The position numbers and the translations under genes are program-made. From Tilletiopsis washingtonensis (lineage: Eukaryota; Basidiomycota; Exobasidiomycetes; Entylomatales): 64,000 nt of DNA. The stretch is taken from contig NW_020312000.1 of the NCBI RefSeq assembly GCF_003144115.1, forward strand, positions 250,117-314,116, given 5' to 3'. Every line of letters begins with the position of its first letter. Position 1 is the stretch's first letter. The notes below the pieces were generated by a model. It had not been told where the DNA came from, did not search any database, and saw nothing but the letters and a program-made list of their open reading frames with translations. Of the stretch, positions 11,954 through 21,926 are shown piece by piece.

Positions 11954-12512
11954 TCACTTCTTGCCGGCGGCCTTGAGGATCGAGGCAACTGGAGAGCGGC
12001 ACGACTCATCAGCACTAGATTAGCTTCGTCCGCACCGCCGCCGCCGCCGTTCTGTGAGACGCTCACCGTCCTTCTTGATCTTCTCGTTCCTCGCCTGGGG
12101 TCGGATCGATTGGCAGACGAGGTCAGCGCGCGGCCTGCCGCTCAACAAGAGGGGCACGCACGTAGACGGTCTTGATCGAGCGCACCTCCTGGCCGTTCTC
12201 TGCGGCGATACGATCCAGCTCGGCGCGGATGGCGGGGAAGTCTGGCTTGTAGGACGCTAGGATGGCGCTACTCATCTTCTTTCAGCCTCGGCTCGCAGCC
12301 GAGCAGCAAGAGGGATGACACGTACTCAAGGAAGACCTGAGCAGATCGGGCGAGAAGCTCAGCACGACGCGAGAGTCAATGGCTGCGCTGCGAGAGAGAC
12401 GCACCTTGTCCTCCTTCACGCTCCAAGGCGCAACATCGGCCTTGGAACGCTTGCTAGGCGAGGCAGGAGGACTGCCGCTCTCGGAGGCGGAAGTGTCGCG
12501 CTTGGGAGGCAT
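11954..12512 (-). CDS. Small SANT/Myb-like protein, paralogue B
   Basis: Five exons on the minus strand: 12512-12405, 12336-12326, 12267-12162, 12094-12067, 11988-11954; 95 residues. After a short Ser/Pro/Lys-rich head (MPPKRDTSASESGSPPASPS) the core reads APWSVKEDKVFLDAILASYK then PDFPAIRAELDRIAAENG, and the protein ends in a Lys-rich tail (IKKDVASILKAAGKK). The second exon is only 11 nt, but it is needed to keep frame and to give FLDAIL, which aligns with FLNDIL in paralogue A. The W-x(3)-E-[DE] start, the hydrophobic helix and the KP[DEN][WFY] turn recall one SANT/Myb repeat. Likely nuclear and nucleic-acid binding; no specific function can be assigned. It is divergently transcribed from paralogue C. 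Confidence 0.68.
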
Positions 12513-13156
12513 GCTTGCTCGTGAGATGTAGACGTTGAGAGGAGAGAGGGTGGGGAAGAGAATGACGAGTGACGATTCAGGATGCACTTATATGCCTTGT
12601 GCGGAGGAGAGACGGACTTGTCAGAGAGGCGTCAGCAGCCGCTCGAGGGGACATCGAGCGGCAAGGTACCCGGCTCGCTTCACAGCTCGTCACGCTCCAC
12701 TGTCGCAGCGCGCCACAGTCATCAGCTGCCCGAAGTGCACGTCGTTTCAGCTGTGTGCCTTGAGCGCTGTGAGAGAGAGGAGATGTTCAGCGAGCTTCAT
12801 CCGCACGAGCTCGAGAGACGGCCAGGAGCATCTCCGGCGCGGGGCCACGGCGGCCCGTCGAGCTCTCACAAGATTGCCCATCAGACTGGACGGCCCGTCG
12901 ATAGCTTCCGTCCCTTCGCTTCACTCGCCGGCTGCTCATCACCGCTCGCTCCGTGCCGCGCCGCGCATACGTACAAGCAGGCGTCGCATCAGTCGACTCT
13001 GCTCCAGCGCGCCTCGAGGCCGAACAGCCGGCCCATCTGGCCGTCAGCGCGGAAGCGGCACAGAGCGCAGCGCGGCGCTCATCAGTCATAAGCCACGCTT
13101 CCCGCCTTCCGGACCACTGCATCCCACGCTCATCCTCGCAAGCCAACGTCCCCACA
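12513..13156. promoter_or_regulatory. Divergent intergenic region between SANT-like paralogues B and C
   Basis: 644 bp between two divergent start codons. It should contain both promoters. Open frames of 64-214 codons cross it but have the Arg/Ser-rich composition of shadow frames and no recognisable domain. Confidence 0.45.
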
Positions 13157-13906
13157 ATGAGCATGCCCTCCAAGCGTGAATACTCCAGCTCCGAGGAGGA
13201 GGAGGCGGCCTCACCCGCTCCGGCTCCGGCGGCCAAGAAGGTTAAGCCCGCGTCCAAGCCTGCGGCCAAAGCCGATCGTCTGCCCATCAAAGCCACAGCG
13301 AAGAAGGAAGAGCCCCAGTCCGACGCCGACGCGGAGGGAGAGGAAGAAGAGGCGGATGAGAAGAAGCCTCCTGCGAGTCCTACCAAGAAGCGCAAGGCGC
13401 CGAGCGAGGGACCGAAGAACAAGGTGCGTCGTCCCTTCTCTCGGCTTCGTGCGTAGCGGAGCTGACGGCGAAGCATCAGAATCCCGCCTGGAGCGCCGCG
13501 GAGGATCAGATCATCATCGACGGTACGGCCTACGCTTGCTTCTCTCGCCTCACCTCGCTCTCGTCATCGCTGACCCCACTGCCGCCGCGCAGACATTGTC
13601 TCCGGCTGGAAGCCCAACTACGACGTCCTCATCGCTGGACTGCGCTCGTACCATCAGCGCTACAAGAGTGGCACGGTACGCTCGTATGTTTGCCCCTCTG
13701 CTCCCCCTTCTCGCACGCAGCTGATGCGCAGAGTGCGGCTCGGCGCAGGCGCAAGGAGATCAACAACCGCGTCAACGCACGCATCAAGGCGAGTCTGCTG
13801 CGTAGCCCTCTGGTTGTCGGACAGCAGACTGACACGAGAGTGACCGCAGAAGTTCATGACGGGCGGCCAACTTGCTGCCGCGACGGCCACGGCGCCGAGC
13901 AAGTGA
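13157..13906 (+). CDS. SANT/Myb-like protein, paralogue C, with a GC-AG last intron
   Basis: Exons 13157-13423, 13480-13522, 13593-13675, 13732-13788, 13850-13906; 168 residues. The first 89 residues are Lys/Ala/Glu-rich with acidic runs (YSSSEEEEAASPAPAPAAKK) and look nuclear. The core NPAWSAAEDQIIIDDIVSGW then KPNYDVLIAGLRSYHQ matches paralogues A and B at the Trp, the E-D pair, the [FI]-[LI]-x-[DA]-I-[LV] helix and the K-P turn. The last intron starts GCGAGT and ends CCGCAG. Splicing it gives a tail IKKFMTGGQLAAATATAPSK comparable to the IKKDVASILKAAGKK of paralogue B. Reading through instead extends the frame with Arg/Asp-rich sequence that resembles nothing. Role unknown; composition and domain suggest chromatin or DNA binding. 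Confidence 0.7.
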
Positions 13907-14288
13907 GGCCTTTGTCGTCATGCCTCGACTCAACGCGTGAAGAGGTGGTGCGGCACGACGGGAGGCGACGGGACTGGGCTGGATCATGGCCTGTGGGACA
14001 ATGACGAGAAGACGTGTCGATACGAATGCATGATTGTGCGAGCGAATGTGTGAAGCTTGCGGCGCTGTGGTGGAGTGAAGCGAGCGAAGCGCAAGGGAGG
14101 AGGCCGAGAAGGAGTGCGGGGGGCGCAGTGCCGCGAGCTCCGGCGCACGGCCTCTTTCCCACGCTGCCACGTCCGCGATGCTCGGAGGCCGAGGCGTGCC
14201 GAGGCCGAGCGTCGTACGACTCGCGCGCCTCTGCGGCGTCTCTTGCGTCCTCACCACCACCTCCACCCCTCCCTCCTGCTCGCACAGC
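13907..14288. other. Intergenic region upstream of HEM2
   Basis: 382 bp between paralogue C and HEM2, both on the plus strand. It contains the HEM2 promoter; I see no other gene. Confidence 0.4.
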
Positions 14289-15872
<1,584 letters not shown>

Positions 15873-15933
15873 TGGGAACAGCGAGAGAAGAGATGCGATA
15901 GGGGCCAGCGTCGGGAATGGCATAGCTTTTCTA

Positions 15934-15936
<3 letters not shown>

Positions 15937-15987
<51 letters not shown>

Positions 15988-16049
15988 NNNNNNNNNNNNN
16001 NNNNNNNNNNNNNNNNNNNNNNNNNNNNCTCTCTCTCTCTCTCTCTCTC
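15937..16049. repeat. CT microsatellite containing an assembly gap
   Basis: An uninterrupted CT dinucleotide tract broken by 41 Ns (15988-16028), so the true repeat length is unknown. It lies in the convergent intergenic space (15873-16214) between HEM2 and the MIM1-like gene; the rest of that 342-bp spacer shows no gene. Confidence 0.97.
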
Positions 16050-16214
16050 AAGCAGCGATTGCTCCTGACAGCCTGTCTTCTGTCGCCAAACGAGGGTTGG
16101 CGAGATATGATGTGTGTTCATTAGGCTACATCCTGGCGGCCCCGCATGGGCCTTCGACCCGCTGCGCACCGTCTTGTCTGCTATCTGCCAGTTCCTTCCC
16201 GCTCTGATACTCTC

Positions 16215-17426
16215 CTAGCGCTCCACGCTCCATCCCTCCAGCTCGACGCCCTCCGCTCCCTTCGCCCAGCCACCTCTCGTGCCCATGCCCGTGCCTCCGG
16301 GCGCGCCCGTCCTCAGGCCCGCCTGGAACGCCCTGTCCTGCGTCGCCGGCTGTCTGGGCTTCGTCGGCGCTCCCACACCCACCGCATGCGCCGCAAAGCC
16401 GACCCACGGCGCCAGCACGGCGCGCGCAAAGATCTCGCCAAAGCCCAGCATGGCGCCGTTGATGAACGGCAGGCCGATGTTGATGGCGATCGTCGAGATC
16501 AGAAGCGCCGCACGACGCTGCAGCGTGAGTCCCGGAGCAAAGGCGGCGGGCGTGAGGAAGCCGGATTGAGGTGCGCCAGGCTGCGAGCCTTCGGATGCAG
16601 AGCTGGAGGAGGAGAAGGAAGAGGAAGAGGAGAGGCGACGCTGCTTTTGAGAGCCGTGAGGCTTGCGAGGAATGATCTTGGGCATGCCCGTCGCCGAGGC
16701 GGTGGCTGCCGTGTCCGGCATGCCCGCCTCATGCTCTTGTGTCTTGGCACCGTGGTTGAGGTGATGGTGGTGATGTTCGCGGTGCGAGCGACCAGTGGAA
16801 GAACTAGGCGAGGAAGAACGAGGAGGCAGAGCAGTGCCGGCTGTGGCGTTGGGGTGCACATCGAGAATGGGCCGATGCGTGATGAAGCTATCGACGTCTG
16901 CGTCGGGGTCGAGGCCGACGGAGGCATCGCGACGAGAGATGTGCGCATGCGAGTGGAGGTGATGTGCTGCTGCTGCGCTCGAGGCATGCTCCTGCTGCTG
17001 CGCCTCGGCGGTGGAGCCGCGCGACTCGCTGCCCTCATCGTCGTGCGCGTCGACGAGCAAGTCGAGCGCCGAGTCGTCCTCGTGGCGCTCGGCGCCTGCA
17101 GCACTGCTGCTGCTGCTGCTTCTGCGCGCGCGCGCACGCTGCTCGGCGAGCGGGTTGAGCATGGCGTCGTCGGAGGAGCGCAGGAGATGCGTGGGCGTCA
17201 AGGGCAGCGCCACGGGCGGCGAGCGTGCGCTGGTGGTGTGCGTGGCGTGCGCAGAGTGTGCCGAGGGGGAGGCCTCGGAGTCGAGCTCGAGGTGGGAGAT
17301 GCGCGAGGCGGCGAGGAGAGAGCTGGCCGAGGGCGTGGGCGAGGGAGAGGAGAGGGGAGACGAGAGGGCGGGCGAGACGGCGGCAGAGGCGTCGGATGCT
17401 GAGTCTGCCGGCGGGCGCGGAGACAT
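16215..17426 (-). CDS. MIM1: Mitochondrial outer-membrane import protein of the Mim1/TOM13 family
   Basis: Single exon, 403 residues. The recognisable part is near the C-terminus, about residues 295-345: LQRRAALLISTIAINIGLPF then INGAMLGFGEIFARAVLAP. This is the one transmembrane helix of the Mim1/TOM13 family with its G-x-x-x-G-like face and the invariant NG-x-MLGFGEIFA stretch. Mim1 forms the MIM complex that inserts alpha-helical proteins into the mitochondrial outer membrane and helps assemble TOM. Yeast Mim1 is only a little over 100 residues; here about 290 Ser/His/Ala-rich, disordered residues precede the helix, including a His run. I start at MSPRPPADSASD because the frame upstream is Cys/Arg-rich UTR-like sequence. 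Divergent from EMC6. Family call firm; the extension could be partly mis-modelled. Confidence 0.82.
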   Translation of the reverse strand: MSPRPPADSASDASAAVSPALSSPLSSPSPTPSASSLLAASRISHLELDSEASPSAHSAHATHTTSARSPPVALPLTPTHLLRSSDDAMLNPLAEQRARARRSSSSSSAAGAERHEDDSALDLLVDAHDDEGSESRGSTAEAQQQEHASSAAAAHHLHSHAHISRRDASVGLDPDADVDSFITHRPILDVHPNATAGTALPPRSSSPSSSTGRSHREHHHHHLNHGAKTQEHEAGMPDTAATASATGMPKIIPRKPHGSQKQRRLSSSSSFSSSSSASEGSQPGAPQSGFLTPAAFAPGLTLQRRAALLISTIAINIGLPFINGAMLGFGEIFARAVLAPWVGFAAHAVGVGAPTKPRQPATQDRAFQAGLRTGAPGGTGMGTRGGWAKGAEGVELEGWSVER

Positions 17427-17810
17427 GTGGCTCGCGCGCGTGGCGGCGCAATGGGGCGAACGAGGAGCAGACTGCGATGCACAGGCGCAGCGACAGCGAT
17501 GGGTGGTGGAGGAGGAGAGGGAGGGACACGGGAACAGCAAGCGGCGAGGCTCGCAGGTGGCCCGCGCGGCCTGCCAGCGCCTATGTACTCGCGAGTTGAA
17601 GCACGACGCGCATTTCTGTAGTCCGCCCTCTGCTCGCACAACAAGCCGGCTCCGGCGCGTGTAATGCTCGACTACAAGCCCGGCCCCGCGCTCTAATGCG
17701 CCGATTCAAGCCGTGCTGAAGCGCGCACGGGCTTCGCAGGCCTCGCCTCCTTCCTGACCACCTCACCGCCCACTCTCCTCCCTCCGTGCGCCGCCGTCTC
17801 CATCGCCACG
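17427..17810. promoter_or_regulatory. Divergent promoter region MIM1-like / EMC6
   Basis: 384 bp between divergent start codons of two genes for membrane-protein biogenesis (outer mitochondrial membrane and ER). No additional gene seen. Confidence 0.45.
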
Positions 17811-19072
17811 ATGGACAGCACCCCGACAGCCGCACAGCTCAGCGCCGCTCAGCTCTCGCCCGCGGCGCTGGCGCACAACAACGGCGTGCTCTTCCGGTGC
17901 GTTGCGAGACGGGCACTAAGAAGAGGGGGGGGGGCAGAGGCAGAAGACTGAGGCGACTGCAGCGCTACGGGCGCCGTGATGGAGAGATAGGAGACTTGCA
18001 AGAGCGCAGAAAGCTCGGCGCGCGGAGCTGCAGCAGCAGCAGAAGCTCGTTGGCGCTCGGCTGGCCAAGGCAGAGCTCAGCGCTCGCCTGCGTGTCACTT
18101 GCCAACTGCGGCCTGCGCGCAGGGGCTTGGCCCGTCCTGCCTGCCTCTCCGCGCTCCCCTCCCCACTCACGGCTCTTTCGCCTGCAGCATCCGCGCCATC
18201 CTCCTTCTCCTCTCCGGCTCCCTCTGCGGCATCCTCGGACTGCGCGCCATCCCCGGCGGCCTCTTCTTTCTCGCCTCGCTCCTCCTCGTCAACGCGCTGC
18301 TGCTGCTCTTCGCCGGCGGGCCACTCAAGGCACCGCGCTACCTGCCCAGCTGGCGCGAGGGCCTGCTGGGCAAAGTGACGTACTTTGCGGAGGGTGCGAG
18401 CGAATTCGCGCCGGGCTATGTGCTGGCTTGGACGATGGCGGGGGCAATTGTACATGGTGAGTCGCGCCTCGTCCGGCCAGCTGTGGGCAAAGGAGGCGGG
18501 CGCAGCTCCTCGCTGTAGACGAAGGGCCGCAAGAGGATGTGGCGGTCAAGTTCACTCTGGTGGAAGAAAACGGGAACGGGAAAGGAGTGGAGGATGGGGC
18601 AGCTGCCCTCGCCTCCTTCCTTTTCCCATCCCCCTGCTTCCGGTCTTACGCATGACAGGGCCTGCCCATCGCTGCGACTGTGCTCGGCTCGCTCGAAATG
18701 CGGTGTGCTCGAACTCTCGGCGTTGCTGCTTGGGCTGGATGCTCAGGCGTCGCATGCATTGCAACAGGAGACTGGGCGGCGCAGCACGAGAGGGCCGAAC
18801 GGCCCAGCAGCTCGCCTCTCTGCACGAGAGCGCCAGACTCTGCTGTCCCCCCCCCCCCCCCTCCTCTTGCAGTGCGCGACGCGGGAGATGGTCCAGATGC
18901 CGTGCCCTCGGCTGTGCTAGCACATCGATCTTGCGCTTTCTCGCTCCTGGGCCGATCACCTTCTCGCTTGCTCTCGTGCCTGCCGGCTTTCAGTCCAGCC
19001 AGCTGACGATGCTTCTTTCCCCCCCCCCCCTCCGTCCTCCACTCTTTCTTCCCTCTCGCAGTGTACGACTAG
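17811..19072 (+). CDS. EMC6: ER membrane protein complex subunit 6
   Basis: Three exons: 17811-17896, 18188-18456, 19062-19072; 121 residues, normal for the family. The body matches EMC6: NNGVLFRIRAILLLLSGSLC, then GILGLRAIPGGLFFLASLLL, the loop PRYLPSWREGLLG and the last helix GYVLAWTMAGAIVHVYD, giving three membrane helices. EMC6 is a core membrane subunit of the EMC insertase, which places transmembrane helices in the ER. The last exon adds only Val-Tyr-Asp-stop across a 605-nt intron, far longer than its neighbours. I accept it because EMC6 proteins end in a short VH[VI][YF]-type tail and because reading on into the intron gives unrelated sequence. Confidence 0.88.
18847..18861. repeat. 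Poly-C tract in EMC6 intron 2
   Basis: Fifteen consecutive C inside the 605-nt second intron of EMC6. A second run of twelve C lies at 19019-19030, a little upstream of the acceptor at 19061, and may act as its pyrimidine tract. Confidence 0.85.
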
Positions 19073-19272
19073 CCTTGCTTGCTTCTCGTCTCACAGCGGC
19101 CCGCGCGCGTAATACACACGTCTCTCCACTCGGCCCTTCTCGCGTCGCTGAAGCGGGCAGCCAGAGCGTCTGGACAAGGGCAGTGGGTGGGGAGATCAAG
19201 CATGTGCTTCGATTGCGTGGCAAGTCAGAGGAAGAGCAGAACAGGGGCAACGACGCGCGTAGTCTAGTCTGT

Positions 19273-19329
19273 CTACTTCTTGAGCCAGAGGTCGATGAAC
19301 TGGGCAAGAGATGATCAGCCTGGGACCTA

Positions 19330-19377
<48 letters not shown>

Positions 19378-21290
19378 GCAACTCACCTCGTTGGCGGGCA
19401 TCTTGTCGAAGCTCTCCGTGTCCTCGATGAGGTTGACGAGCTTGCTCTGCGTGGCCTGGTCGAAGTGGCCGTCGAGGTGCTTTGCCAGCTTGGCCTTGAT
19501 GAGCGGAATGCTCTCCTCGCGGCGGCGCGCGTGGCCCACGGGGTAGTCCATGGCCACCTCGTCGAGCTTGCTGCCGTCGTTGAACTCGATGAGCACGCCG
19601 TTGCCAATGGAGCGCTTGTCGGCCTCCATGTACTCCTTGGTGTAGCGCGCATCCTCCTCGCAGTAGATCTTGCCGCGCAGCTCGTCGATGCGCGGGTCCT
19701 CGGCAAAGTCGTCGTCTGCAGAGGATTGAGCGTGAGCCAACGGTGCCTTTCTCCCTCCTCCACCCCTATTGCCCCTCTTTCCCCCCCCCCTCTCTTCTCT
19801 GGCGCAGGCTACTCACTGTACATCTGCGGCTCGAGCTTGCCGTGGATGAGCGGCACAGCGACCATGTACTGGATGCAGTGGTCGCGGTCGGCGTAGTTGT
19901 TCAGCTTGCCCTGCTTGCTGATGATGCGGATGGCCGCCTCCTGCGTGCGGATCGTGACCTTCTTGATGTCGTCGCTCGTCTTGCCCGCCTCCTGCATCTT
20001 CTTGTGCAGAATCACCGCCGCCTCGACGGCCGTCTGCGAGTGGAACTCGGCGGGCACCAGCTTGAAGAGCACGTTCTCCATCACGTACGAGGTGTACGGG
20101 CTGGAGGCGCATCGTGTCAGCTTGCCCTCGTCTTGACAGTGCAGGCACGGCTCGCGACTCACCGCTGGAACTTGAACTCCTTGCCCTTGAAGAGCACGTC
20201 GTAAAAGCCCCACGTCTTGGCAGTCAGCACGGAGGGGTAGCCCATCTCGCCCTTCTTCACGAGCAGCGCGAGGTTGACGGCGCGCGAGCAGGCGTCTCCG
20301 GCAGCCCACGACTTGCGCGAGCCGGCGTTGGGGGCGTGGCGGTAGGTGCGCAGCGACTGGCCATCGACAAAGGCCTGCGAGACGACGTCGACGGTCTGGT
20401 CGCGCGTGTTGCCGAGCATCTTGGACACGACGGCGGCGCTGGCGACCTTGACGAGCACGACGTGGTCGAGGCCGACGCGGTTGAACGAGTTCTCAATGGC
20501 CAGGTTGCCCTGGATCTCGTGCGCCTTGATGGCCGCCTCGAGAATGTCGCGCACCGTCAGCGGCGCCTGGCCATTGGCGACGGCCGTGCGCGAGAGCCAG
20601 TCGGCCACGGCGAGGATGGAGCCGAGGTTGTCCGAGGGGTGGCCCCACTCGGCGGCCAGCCACGTGTCGTTGAAGTCGAGCCAGCGGATCAGGGCGCCGT
20701 TGTTGAAGGCGGCGCGGATGGGGTCCAGCTGGAAGTTGGTGCCGGGCACCTGTCACACGTCATTCGCATCAGCACGTGCCCTGCCAGCGCGCACACACGC
20801 CCAGTGCTCACCTTGGCGCCGTTGGGCACGATGGTGCCCTCGACGACGGGGCCGGTGACGGCACGCGCGCCGGGGAAGCGCAGTGCCTCCATGTGGCAGC
20901 CGAGCGAGTCCATGAGGCAGAGACGCGCCGTCTGGAAGGCCGTGTCCGACTTGATCTCGTAGGAGTGCACGTAGTCGGCAATGTCCTGCAGCACCCTGGC
21001 GTGGAGGCGTCAGTGCGGCAAAGGCGCGCAGCACGGCACGGCAGCACGCACTGGTCGTACGGCGGGCGGACATTGTCCTCGCCGAGCCCGATGCCGCCGC
21101 CCATGGCGATGGCCGAGGAGGAGAAGGGCTTTGCGGCAGCGACGGCGGCGCGGGCAGCAGGAGCCGGCGCGGGAGCAGCGGCGCGGCGGGCGGCAGCGAG
21201 GAGCGGGGCAGGGGCGCGGGCGGCGCTGGAGACGGAGCGTGCGGGAGCGGCACGGAGGAGAGAGAGGGAGGAGGCGGAGAGACGGGCCAT
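19273..21290 (-). CDS. prpD: 2-methylcitrate dehydratase, MmgE/PrpD family, mitochondrial
   Basis: Six exons on the minus strand: 21290-21052, 20995-20812, 20749-20163, 20100-19817, 19715-19387, 19299-19273; 549 residues. A presequence rich in Ala/Arg/Ser ([20 protein letters not shown]) precedes the PrpD fold. Family signatures include [35 protein letters not shown], and in the C-terminal half [16 protein letters not shown]. In the methylcitrate cycle this enzyme dehydrates 2-methylcitrate, allowing propionyl-CoA to be turned into pyruvate and succinate in mitochondria. cis-Aconitate decarboxylase belongs to the same superfamily and is the main alternative, but the [11 protein letters not shown] stretch and length favour the dehydratase. 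The final intron holds a 45-nt homopolymer. The last exon is nine codons. Confidence 0.9.
19330..19374. repeat. 45-nt poly-G tract (poly-C in the transcript) inside a PrpD intron
   Basis: An uninterrupted run of G on the plus strand within the 87-nt last intron of the minus-strand PrpD gene, so the pre-mRNA carries poly-C between donor (19386) and acceptor (19300). It takes up about half of the intron. Confidence 0.95.
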
Positions 21291-21926
21291 CTGCAGGAAG
21301 GTCAGTATAGGTGAGGTGTGCAAGGAGGAGCGACTTACTGCAGGGCAGGGAGGAGGTGGTGGAGGGAAGCGAAGATGCGGGGAGCTCGGCGGCGGCCTTT
21401 GCGTCGGGCCTGCTGAGCGCGCGGCTCGGCCACCGCCGCGGCGGGCGCCAGCGATGCGCATCCTTCGCGACCCTCACGCCCGCCGCCCGGCAGCGCGCCA
21501 AGCGAGCGGGTGTCTCGCTCTCGCTGTCCGGCGCCGGCGTTGATCTGCCTGCATCAGATGCTGCAGCTGTGCCCCGGCCGGCCTGTGATCTTCGCGGCGT
21601 CGCAGCTGCCGTGCGGCGCTCCCTGTCGCCCTTCTCGCCTCTGCTGCTTTCACCGCACGCCCAGTTGCTCTTCCCCCGCGCGGCCTCGGCGCTGGCGGCC
21701 GCCCGGACCAGCGGGCGCTCCGGCGCCGGCTGCCGGACGGCCGCGCCGGTGCGGACGCCGCTCCGCCCGCCCGCGCTGCGCTCACGTGCGCGCTCCCACG
21801 CTCTTCAGGGTGGGGCACGTGCCATGCGCCCGCGCCGCGCGAGGTGGTGGAGGTGCAGCCTTGCATCCGCCCCTCTCCTTCTCTTGCACTGCCTGCCACC
21901 TGCCTCGAGCCTCTGATTCCACACGC
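21291..21926. promoter_or_regulatory. Divergent region PrpD / TBC-fold gene
   Basis: 636 bp between divergent starts. A CTGCAG sits immediately before the PrpD ATG and looks like a splice acceptor, so a 5' UTR intron is possible. No other gene recognised. Confidence 0.4.

Noticed and set aside
15937-16049. Arg-Glu repeat proteins predicted across the CT tract
   Set aside because: Frames of alternating Arg/Glu come from reading the dinucleotide repeat and the N gap; they are not genes.
19330-19374. Poly-G run considered as a telomere-like or transposon tail
   Set aside because: No telomeric unit, no target-site duplication and no element next to it; it sits within a short intron.
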